Source: Druceiella hillmani (taxonomy: Eukaryota; Arthropoda; Insecta; Lepidoptera; Hepialidae). From it: a stretch of DNA of 64,000 nucleotides. Below the pieces are notes generated by a model. That model had not been told where the DNA came from. It saw only the letters and a program-made list of their open reading frames with translations, and ran no database searches. This document shows, one piece after another, positions 46,473-56,569 of the stretch. The stretch's first letter is position 1. Each line of letters begins with the position of its first letter. The DNA lies in the NCBI GenBank assembly GCA_039881145.1, contig JAYKKI010000008.1, forward strand, positions 32,637,501-32,701,500, read 5' to 3'. Made by a program: the position numbers and the translations under genes.

Positions 46473-46522
46473 CTCTTCAATATATGCCACAGCACTCTTG
46501 TGTGCTGTGGCATATTGAAGAG
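46473..46522. repeat. near-perfect 50-nt hairpin
   Basis: The left arm (46473-46495) starts CTCTTCAATATATGCC and the right arm (46502-46522) is its exact reverse complement except for one TA dinucleotide missing. The loop is TCTTGT. Stem is 21 bp with a 2-nt bulge and about 45% GC, which is high for this region. Whether it is transcribed cannot be told from the sequence. Confidence 0.9.
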
Positions 46523-46524
46523 TG

Positions 46525-47430
46525 TGGATCAATCTAGTTAATGTATTTTAGTAACATGGTTATTACGCAAAGTGGAATATTTGAGCCTCTATTAAAATTT
46601 CTTTATTTTTTATACTAGTTTTTCTTATAGTATGAGTTATAACATGACGGTCAGCAGAGAATAAGTTTGTGTTCCTTTGGTAAATACTAGATTAATTTTG
46701 GTATAGATAAATATAGAGTTAAAGGTAGAAGGTAAGCGTATTCCGACGCAGTAAGTAGTTAATTTGCTACCTTGTCGGCTAAAAGATCTTAAAAGGCGTA
46801 TCTGACGGTCTGCTCTGTTGACCTCAAAACTTCACGCCTATTTCCAACGGCGAAAATGACTTTTGTCTAGTTGTGAATAATTTATGCTTAGCACGGAAAA
46901 TTCTAATTTCCACCTTAATTAAAAATTTTATTTACCGCTGAAGGTATGCTTTACAAATGAATTGGTGCTTGGCCTTAAAGACGCAAACGCACACAAGTAT
47001 AAACTTAAATGTAGGTCATATGCATATAATATTAGCGTAAGAATAAAATCATTTTAAATTCCAGTGGACTGATTCAAATACCATGTTTTAGTAAAGTTTT
47101 TTTTTAAATGACTTCAACTAAAGAGGAATTTTTTAATTTAGCTCGAGCGTTTTTTTTATAATTGTTAAAAGATTCGCATCACACTTTTGGAAGAATATTT
47201 TGATATGAATGTAGTTTTTTACGTTTTATGGAGAATATTTTCACGTTTTGTCTATTTTGGAAGTATGTAATACCAACTTCAGAAGATTTAAGTTTCTGAA
47301 ATAAAAAAATATGACATCTAATTTTGTATTTGAAAGTTGTGCAATGTAACTCCACATTTATCCAATTAATTTTTACCGGTTTTTGCATTTGGAAAATAAC
47401 TAAGAATCATAAAAATATATTCTTTTTTAT
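46525..47430. other. AT-rich non-coding stretch
   Basis: Nothing recognisable. Overlapping open frames on both strands near 47179-47536 have no domains, and the plus-strand one runs into the transposon relic below. Confidence 0.4.
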
Positions 47431-47790
47431 TTTTAGGGTTCTGTACCTCAAAATGAAAAAAAAACAACCTTTACGAGATTCCTCACTTGTCTCTCAGTTT
47501 GTCAAAGCCCTTTTTTTCAGAAATAACTTGACGTAGAAATTAGCACAAATCCTAGTAGCTAACACTCAAAACTATTTGTAAGGAAATTTTGGCGGGAAAA
47601 TTAAGTACTCGAAACAATTTTTTTACTTCTCTTCATAGCGTGGGGTACCGTTTGAAAGGGCTAATAATAAGGGTCGCAAAGTATTTTTTCATAATTTTAC
47701 AACTTTCAAAATATTTCTGAAAAAAAATTTTTCACCCCCTAATTTCGAAACTATTCACCCTAAAATTATGAAAAAATAGAGTTTTTAAAA
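47431..47790 (+). mobile_element. 5' part of an 'agggttccgtacctc' transposon relic
   Basis: 'ttttagggttctgtacctcaaaatg', 'cacttgtctctcagtttgtcaaagcc', 'gcgtggggtaccgtttgaaagggctaataataag' and 'cccctaatttcgaaactattc' match, in order, the beginning of a common non-autonomous element of Lepidoptera. The diagnostic end is found about 0.9 kb downstream (next entry), so the two may be one insertion. Confidence 0.6.
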
Positions 47791-48658
47791 AACTACCTTT
47801 TAGGAAAAATGTAGCTATATTTTAGATCTTATATTTTTTTAAATACTTACTAGGTTTTAATTGTTATTTTAATATGGTAACAAAATTAATATGTGTTTGT
47901 AATGTCCCCTACCGTGTAATATGTGTATTTGTCATAATATATATAAATTTGTCGATCGTTTGTGTCAACCATGGTTTTATTATTAGGTTAAGGTCCAATT
48001 CCAAATTAATTGAGTAAATAGCAAAAGTTAGTGTTTTTGTAACAATAATGACCACGAACTATATAGCCAGTGTTCCAAAGTTAAAAGGACGCGAAAATTA
48101 TGAAGATTAGTTTTTTATGGCATAAAACGTATTGTTATTGAAACGTATTCTGTGGCTTGAATGCTGAGTATTCATTGAAAATTTTAAAATAATTAAATTT
48201 AATTTTAAAATTAATTTAATTAACTTAATAAATAATAATAACAATTATTATTAATAATAATAACAATATTACATTAAATGATGATGATTGTAATTCTAGA
48301 TAAAGATATAAAATGTTTACTGAAACTTAAAATAATAAAGTTAAAATGCGATAATTTGGATACAGTCTGGCAGATGATTGGCTTACAATGGAAAGAAAAA
48401 TAAAATGGTGGACCACTCATATGTCAAATAAATTTTAAAATTTAATTATTTAAAGACATATTACATATAAATTATAGCTTTCTGCACTCCTTTGCCATAT
48501 ACAATTTAACTACGTCAAATCTCACAAGCTTCCATGCACGCAATGTGCTTAAAAATGGGTACAAAGTTTTCTCTGCACGTATTTATATATAGATACTATG
48601 TATCCTATATGTATAGATAAATGTTTATAAGTATCTGAATGTGTACGTCACTCTTGTA

Positions 48659-48690
48659 GTGCGAGTTGCGCTCGCGCTTGGCAGGTTTTA
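48659..48690 (+). mobile_element. 3' end of an 'agggttccgtacc' type element
   Basis: 'gtgcgagttgcgctcgcgcttggcaggtttt' corresponds to the 'gcgagtccgactcgcacttggccggtttt' terminus of this family. GCGAG and CTCGC around the centre form the terminal hairpin. Two or three substitutions indicate an old copy. Confidence 0.6.
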
Positions 48691-48699
48691 CTAGAAATA

Positions 48700-49600
48700 A
48701 CCTTTGTCTACTCAAGAAGAATTACTTATATATCTGGAGTCTCAAAAATATTTTTTTTGGCAATGATAATATAGAAAAGTTGTGTATTATATGAGAGGAA
48801 GAACATTGTAGCTTTGTCATTGAGGAAACATTGCAAATTTTTTAATTAATTGTGTTCCTTTCCTGAAATTCTAACATCGAAAAAAAATTAAAATAGGGAC
48901 ATTAATAACTGGAAACCCAGCTATAAATGATGGCGCTGAAATAAATACGGTAACTTGAGTGTTTTGAAGAATATAATTTTTTGTCCATCCGTGTAAGGGA
49001 ACAATTATTTAATAATATATTCTCTTATATGTATGTAACTTCAAAAATAAGTATTTTAGTTATTTATTACGAATGAGTAGGTATCAATTTCGAGTTAATT
49101 ATTTTTACTTTTCAGCACCTTATTTTTTTGAAATTGGTGTTTATAAATTAAATATATTTTATTGGTATTAAAATATATTTTATTAGTTTTTTGAGTAAAA
49201 GAAGATCTGATAAATACGATGAGCTTGTAAACAACCTTCTACAGAAGTACCAGTAGTTGGGTTGCAATATGTCCTTAAAAATAACTTTTTCACTCTCATC
49301 TCATCTCATCTCATTTACAGTTTATTGGCTGCATTAGAGTTAGTTATATTGTAACTTGTTATAGTTGCTGCCACAGAGAATGATAATGTCATTAGAAACG
49401 AAGTCATTACGATTTTCGTTTATCATAGGCGTTTCGCCGTAGTATTGTCATGATGCTTAGTAGCAATAAAAATATTTTATATTAAATAATTTAAAAAAAT
49501 TACGTGAAAGTGATAGCAATTATATTTTACAAATATAACACATCTTTGTTCCTTCTTATACTGATCAATTCATTTTATGTTCTAGAGCATCAGCACAGTT
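48700..49600. other. AT-rich non-coding stretch
   Basis: Only a (CTCAT)4 repeat at 49294-49314 stands out. Confidence 0.45.
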
Positions 49601-49654
49601 AATATGGTTACTGTGACCGCTAAGTACTGTGTACTGTGTACCGCCACCTCTAAA

Positions 49655-50000
49655 TACCTACATACTTCATATCCTTGTTGCATCAGGTCTTTGTATACAC
49701 CTGTGTATACCTACCTACTAATATTTTTGACACTTCTTACCTTTGTAAATATCTGTATATACTTTCCTAACCGCCTACTAACATTCTACTTGCTGAATAA
49801 CTTTCTAAATACCTTTACATACTTATTTACCTGTTCACTGATATATCAGTCGCTTCATGCTTTTGTATTTTCTACCTGTTTACTAATATATTAGTCGCTT
49901 CATAATTTTGAATTATTTGTACATACTTAGTTACCTATCTGCCAAATATCTTAGTTCCTCCACGCCTATATATATGTGTATGTACTTACCTACCTATTCA
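49655..50000. repeat. diverged 60-bp tandem array, 5-6 copies
   Basis: Units carrying '(c)tactaatat-tt--cgcttcat' and 'taaatacctacatacttac' begin near 49655, 49715, 49775, 49835, 49880 (15 bp deleted) and 49940. The period is exactly 20 codons, which keeps one T-rich frame open and produces the 96- and 115-residue Leu/Tyr/Thr-rich reading frames at 49604-50255. I do not consider these genes. Confidence 0.8.
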
Positions 50001-50319
50001 TTTTCTTACTTTTTTGTTTACGTCAAGACAACCAATTCTATTTTTTTAACAAAAAATCTCATTAATACATTTGTTACCTCAAATCCTACTACCCTCAAGA
50101 AAATAAAATTTGGAAACTATTGTAAAACCCTTTTTAAAAATCAAATAACACTACTAAGATTAGGTGAAGGCTTTCAAAGTATTGGCATGAAGTTTTCTCC
50201 CGTTATTTTCATTAAAAGCGTGATTCATCGTATTATTCTTAATAGGAAAAACTAAAAAAATTAAATGTTTTAATTTTTTCTTTCCGAAACATATTCAAGT
50301 GGTTACAAAGATGACTAAG

Positions 50320-50765
50320 AAGTTCCTATCATCATCATCCTTCTCTATCATCTGAGTCGTCAGTACTAGTTGTGACAAAAGTAAGAGTTCAAACTCCGTG
50401 AATTTACTCCTCACTACTGACAATTTTCAGTCACCAATTTCTGGCTCTATCATCGAATTTTGGCTACTATTTGTGACCAAATGATTCGTCAAGATAAGGC
50501 GATCGAGCCCAATCTCGATAAATTTATTCCTAACCATTGAAGAGTTTCGCCACCGCCACCTGATAGCATCATCAGACCCTGGGTATCATCTTTGATTAAT
50601 GTACTTATACTAAACTGTAACTTATTTAACTGTAACTTATTTGTGAAATGAGTTCAACATCTGTCTAAAATTTCTCAAAAGGTCTTGTATTTTCATCCGT
50701 TGAGGTTTTCCTCAATAAATTCCCGAGTACATCATCAGATCCTGACTATATTTACATATCCAAAT
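50320..50765. repeat. degenerate 'catcatcaga-cctg' repeat
   Basis: 'catcatcagaccctg' (50567) and 'catcatcagatcctg' (50730) are 163 bp apart. A weaker copy (tatcatctgagtcgtc, 50347) lies upstream, with 'aatttattcc' at similar offsets. It resembles an eroded lepidopteran dispersed repeat. Confidence 0.5.
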
Positions 50766-50890
50766 CTCCATTTAAAAAAAAAATAATCATGAAACTCAGT
50801 CAATGAGTCATCAAATTACGGTTATACAAACATGAAAAAATACACACATGTCGCACTCCTTAATTTTTAAAAATAACTAAGAAAGTCTGA

Positions 50891-50953
<63 letters not shown>

Positions 50954-50955
50954 TA
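50891..50955. repeat. (TA)n(CA)n microsatellite
   Basis: About 50 bp of alternating TA followed by a few CA units. Confidence 0.93.
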
Positions 50956-52490
50956 AGTAATGAATTGAGAAGCACCCCATGTTTTGAAGCAAGTGAAACA
51001 TATTCTAGAATGTATAGAAAATATAATACTTTTTGATTGAACAATCTGATGATTTTAATAGGAAAAAGTCTATTTAGTTAAAGTTTAATATTGCAAAAAC
51101 GTTTTGCAATAAACTGATTTGTATTTCTTGTAAATAATAGGAATGGAACATACCTAACAAAAAATAACATATTTTATTATGTGATTGCATATTGATAGCT
51201 TTTTATTCTCAAGGATAATGTCTTTAAAACTTAAAGTTTTCACTGATAATCGTTACAATCTGGCATAGACCTAATAACGACTTCTGGTTATTAATTAATT
51301 AGTCTGATGAACGTACATTATTTTCGATTATTTATTTTTTTTTGATGATGGAATAGATTAAAAACATGTTACCAGAATTGTTGAAAATTAAATCCGCTAT
51401 CTAATAAAATAATTTAATGAACATTATCTAGGTTGTTCTTGAGAGCGCACTTAAATAAAATAAATTTCGGTTAATCTATCTTTGTCAATTAGTATAAGGT
51501 TACCTGTAATTTAATAGTCAGGTGGAATACGAAATTACTTTAAACTTTGAACTCTTTGCCGTAGTTACAAAGTCTAATAAAGAATATAAATCGCAATTTT
51601 CTGTTTCTATGGGCATTGCTCTTCACCTGTAAATTTAAAATACGCTCTTTATTGAAAGTGAAAAAAACATTTTATATATTTTTTTTCCATTTCAGAATTA
51701 GCTGAACAGCATTGTGAAATAAATATTAAATTTATTGTATGTGTTCTTTACTTCATATAGTGGGTCATATGAGTATAAATATGATTTGCTTATAAATATG
51801 ATAGTAAATATGAGTATAAATATGATAGTGGTTATAAATATGATTTGCTTACCAAATTGGACGATACCATTTGTGTCACTTGATATATCAGACAATTATA
51901 ACAGCTTAGGTTTTGAACAATGTCAGATGTTGTAATTCGTGAACGTATTTTTTTCGTTTTAATCAGTATTAAACTATGTTGTAATAGATGATACATGCAC
52001 ATATTACATAATGTAGTTCTTTATTTGTTAGGGGTTTTATGGGACTAGTCGAAAACGGAAACTTTGTCAGACGTGCAATAGAAAAATTACTGCATTTGTA
52101 AAAATTACATAATTAAAGAAAATATTGTTTGCCAATTTACTATTCAATAAAATCTAAATGCAATTATAAATTACATTTCTTTTATTGTTGGTATAAAAGG
52201 CAAACCCTTCTAGTGTATAAAAAAAAGATTTGCAGCTATCAAATTGGTGAAAAATTTAACAGCTTGCTTTAAAATTACCTTATAAATGCGGCGATAGTAG
52301 ATCAATTGAAGTCTTTGCAAAAAATGGTAATACAAAATACATAACATATAACATTTCAAAAGTATAATTTCGTTAAGATTATTCGAGATCATTTTCTTCA
52401 CAATTTTATTTTATTGACAGAAACATTCATAAAAGTAATTGGTAATATTGAGTTAGAAGAAATTACACTATCCAGAGGATCTGCTAAATT
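50956..52490. other. AT-rich non-coding stretch
   Basis: A small 'gagtataaatatgatttgcttataaatatgatag' repeat at 51769-51858 explains the overlapping open frames on both strands (51698-51935). Nothing else is recognised. Confidence 0.4.
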
Positions 52491-52492
52491 AT

Positions 52493-52562
52493 ATAGTTGC
52501 TTTGTTCCGTTTGTATTTACAAGTCTGAATGACTTTAAATACAAACGGAACAAAGCAACTAT
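52493..52562. repeat. 26-bp perfect hairpin, 70 nt overall
   Basis: Positions 52493-52518 (beginning ATAGTTGCTTTGTTCC) are exactly complementary to 52537-52562. Within the 18-nt loop, AAGTC and GACTT can pair again around tgaat. The complete fold is a 70-nt stem-loop with one small internal loop, the size of an animal pre-miRNA. It lies inside the plus-strand frame 52414-52665, which has no domain. Perfect pairing suggests either a recent inverted duplication or selection on the fold. Confidence 0.93.
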
Positions 52563-53780
52563 CTATTGTCACAGAATGACTTTAGTATATTCATTAAAAT
52601 ACAACACAATCATATGCCGTATTTCCTATATAATTGGTTACATACCAATGTTTGACCCTTCCTGACTGACCTTATATACCCTTAGTTTATTTCTAGAAGT
52701 AAACAATAGTTTATTTAAAGTAGAATGAGAGTAATATCACATGTGAAATTAGGTCGCAAAAAAATATATCCGAAATAATGATGAATTCAGATGGAGAGAA
52801 AAGAAGGATAGAAAGTAATGTAGAAATAAGAAGTGCCATTCAAAACAATAATAATTTTTTTTGGGATGGTTTGCATATGGAATGAAGAAACAGTAACAAC
52901 AGGTAAAATTTATGTAGATGAAAAGTTATGAAAATGGAATCAGTTCTAACATCTAATAGAAAGGTGATTTCTATAAAAAGAAAAGGAGTTAAAAACAACA
53001 TTTATAAATATAGCAAAAATTCCAGGACTTTTGCGTTTTAATACTAGAGAAAAAAATTATTAATATTTTTACAAAGTGCCATTTCCAAATAAAATAACTA
53101 AATATTTAAAATTAATATAATTTAATAATTTATTTACCCTTTTTGGTCAATGTGAATGTAATATATTGAATTTTTAAAATAATATTTAATTAATTATTGT
53201 TTTATTGCCTTTTCGGATTTGACAAGCAACTGGTATCATTGATCTAAATATTAAGGTAGATTCAAAAGAGAATTTGGCTAGATAGAAATGACAACATGCA
53301 TGTCATGTGCGCCATCTATTATAATTAAAAAGAAATAGGTCGTTAGTAACTTGACCTTCTGGATGCAACCGTGGATATAGCCTTGCATGTCTTATTTTAT
53401 TACTTTCTTAATGCAATTTTTAAAAGCATGTTCTCAATTTTTGGGTATATACTGACATAACAAATGCTTCAATTATTTGGAATTTAGGTAAAGTAATTAA
53501 AAAAAATAAATAGATGTCAATTCAACTGTTTATAATAGATAGAAACAATGGCATTATGTTACGTAGATATATCACAAAAAAACGTCAGTACTTTATAATG
53601 TTATAAGGCTCATTGTCTACCTAGGCATATATGCGGAATAGGTATTTTCAATAATGATTTATCTTATTATCCATTTTAATATTATTTTAGTTTATTACTT
53701 TAATGAAAAATGGGTAAAGTGCAACATAGAACATAGAAACATATCGACTCAGTCGTGATCATAATGAAACTTTATTGTTG
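52563..53780. other. AT-rich non-coding stretch
   Basis: No feature recognised. Confidence 0.45.
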
Positions 53781-53781
53781 G

Positions 53782-53882
53782 TATAAGAAAACATGAGTTG
53801 AAGAAAACATAAGTTGAAGAAAACATGAGTTGAAGAAAACATGAGTATAAGAAAACATGGCCATATAAGAAAACATGAGTTT
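53782..53882. repeat. 16-17-bp tandem repeat, about 6 copies
   Basis: 'gaagaaaacatgagtt' and variants (aagttgaagaaaacat, gtataagaaaacatg, ccatataagaaaacatg) follow each other. Confidence 0.9.
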
Positions 53883-54655
53883 TCAGTAAAAATTATGTCG
53901 CAATGCAATTCAAAGGTTACACAAAATATTAAATCATCTTGAAGTATGTTAAGTTCTTCGTGTTCTGTTTTTTACGCACGTATCCACACACACACACAAT
54001 CACATACATATATGTATATATCTACATATATATTAAAAACTGTTAAATCATTGGTAAAGTACTCCATCCTATTCTAAAATTATAAAATGTAATTTAAGGA
54101 TATCTTTCCCTTTTCCGGCATTTTTGATAGTTTTTGGGATAAACGTATTCACGAGAATCAAGATGTCAACTGAAAGGAAGAGATGTTAATGTTGTCATTT
54201 AGCACCGTTTTTAGTGGGATGATTTTCATTTACTTTGGATCTGTCCTTAAGAAGAAATATAAGTGGCATGGCTGTGACTGGTATGGCAAAATAATTTAAA
54301 AAATGAAAGTAGTCATTATTACTGCTAACATATTTTTTTCAATTTTGCTGTTACTTTAAAATTAATTTTACGGTGTTATGGTAATTTAGCTTTTTTCTGA
54401 AAAATTATTGATTAGAATGGTAACCCGTGAAGCGACATTTTATTTTTAAATATATTTGAAACATGAGATTTTAAAACAGGTTAACAATTTCTTTATAAAT
54501 ATATTGAATGAGCAACTATAAATAAAAATCATACATTTAAATAAAGTTCTTACAATTGCATCTACACATAAAAAGGCTAAGCGTATGTGAAAAAGCTATG
54601 ATTACTGAAGCAAAATTTATACTCCATTTTTAATTTATTTTGAAATAAGATATAC

Positions 54656-54674
54656 ATATATAAATATGTATATG

Positions 54675-54741
<67 letters not shown>
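54656..54741. repeat. compound (TA)n(CA)n(TA)n microsatellite
   Basis: Ten or so CA units between two TA-type runs. It creates mirrored Tyr-Ile frames on both strands that are not genes. Confidence 0.95.
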
Positions 54742-54744
<3 letters not shown>

Positions 54745-55165
54745 AGATAACAAATATGAGCTTATATAAAAATACCCATATTGCCCAATTTTTGACAATT
54801 CAAGGATTTAATGTTGATGAATTTTTATTTTATTTCATTTGTGATGTTTTATTTGCTTTTTATTGTATTCAGATATAAAAGTTTTCTGTGTCCAATATTC
54901 CCTATCTTATATAGTTTAAGAGCCTCATACTCTCTTATTTACTGGTTGTGACGATATTTCTATTAGTTTATTACAGAGTCTTGTTTTTCTATGAAATGCA
55001 TATTAAATATGTTCTTGCCTATATTTGACCTGTTACTTTTAGGTCAAGTAAGCAGTTTCATCATCTATAAAATTTGCTTTCTATTGTTATCCGAGATTTT
55101 TCAGACCTATAAAATCAAACTATACCCTGTTTATATGCAAATAAGCGAAAAATTTATGCTTTCGA

Positions 55166-55220
55166 TTCCATAAGCCTTTATGGAATTTGACTTTTATTCT
55201 TTAAGAATAAAAGTCAAATT
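55166..55220. repeat. two adjoining hairpins
   Basis: TTCCATAA-gcct-TTATGGAA (55166-55185) is a perfect 8-bp stem with a 4-nt loop. It overlaps the start of a 37-bp palindrome at 55184-55220 whose 18-bp arms (AATTTGACTTTTATTCTT and its complement) flank a single T. The second palindrome has almost no loop and would extrude as a cruciform. Confidence 0.88.
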
Positions 55221-55224
55221 TGGA

Positions 55225-56530
55225 AAAAACATAAAAAGCTAGAATAGAAAGTAATAAAATACTGAGAATATTGTCCCTGACAGAAAACGTAACACATGGA
55301 TGAGATGTAAAACGAAAGTCAATGGTTATGTGTTCAAATGAGTAGAAAAACTAAAATGAAAGTGGAGCGAATGAAAGGAGCGTATTTAAGATGGAATAGA
55401 GAAATGTGGCGCACATCCTAATAGAAGAGATCGAAGGATAGACTACAAATAAGATGAAAGTACCACTTTAGGGTATACGCAAGCAAGGAGAGTAGTAGAG
55501 CAAAATAGAGGGAGAGGAAAAAACACAGAGTTTTATGTCAAATCATTGAAGGACTTCAAATAGCACATGAAAAAGAAAACAAAATAACGAAATAAACGTT
55601 CTTATATTCGGTATTTTGAAACTGTGTAGCCATAGTTGAATACTTTCCTTGATTTGAACAAGATTTACGGCGTAAAGGAATTGTAGAAGACTCTTGGAAT
55701 GGAAGTTTGCCATTTGCTGAGTTGCTTAATTGTGTCAGTGTATTCGTAGTATGATTGGCATCCAAATAAACAGATTTTAATTTACTGGCATTGATACTTT
55801 CCCTTATTTGGTCTTAAGACAGCTGTTAAAATAACTTGCATTACAATATCATTATTATCTTTTGTATAAATTTTACACACCTCTATATATATATAATATA
55901 TATATACATACACATACACATATATGTGCATAAATATCGCACATTGAAAACAAAAGTGGGACTATGCCAAAAAACAACACTTTTTAAAGCAATATTTAGA
56001 TTACTTGAAATACAGCGCTCATAAAGCAAAGAATGTCATTTTAATAATTTTATTAGTTTTTTCTAGAGACCCTTAATGTCAGTTTATATTTTTAGGTTAT
56101 ATGTCAAAGTAGTAATTTGTTGCCACTTTACAAAAATGATATCAGTTATACCAGTTCAAGGCACACAGCTGAGAGTAATTTACGGCAATAATCTACTGAA
56201 GTAAAAAATACAAAAATGGCATTTCAAGTATAGTGTCGTTTTCCGACTAAAGTAAATAACATGAAGAATTTTTTGATTAATAAAAAATGGTATTTTATGT
56301 TTAGCGCCAGTCTAATAAAAATAATAGATTTTTAATGTTTTATGTAATTTTATAAGTGTAATTTTGTATCATGTCCCAGTTATCTAATAAAAATACAATG
56401 CCAGCGTTGTTTTATTTTATGAAATAAATATCAAATTGTGTACAATGCCTCTACTTTGAAAATTATGACATGCGCAATTTTGTGTAACGCCATTTTTAGA
56501 TGCTTACTGAACCTTAATTTTGATTTTTAT
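55225..56530. other. AT-rich non-coding stretch
   Basis: Holds a small (TA)/(CA) patch at 55883-55925 and otherwise nothing recognisable. A missing 5' exon of the pseudogene below could lie here, but I cannot identify one. Confidence 0.4.
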
Positions 56531-56532
56531 TC

Positions 56533-56569
56533 GTACTAATGTATTCCTCCCACATTCTTATTTTGATAG
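56533..56569 (+). other. branch point and splice acceptor of the pseudogene
   Basis: TACTAAT at 56533-56539 is an ideal branch-point sequence. It is followed by a pyrimidine-rich tract (gtattcctcccacattctta) and 'ttttgatag', with AG at 56568-56569. The ATG at 56539 therefore lies inside the intron and is unlikely to be the true start. Confidence 0.6.

Noticed and set aside
46513..46546. Similarity of 'agtgtggatc..tctagtt' to the complement of insect miR-279
   Set aside because: An inserted AA breaks the match and the seed is altered. The adjacent hairpin arms do not contain it, so it is not a miR-279 precursor.
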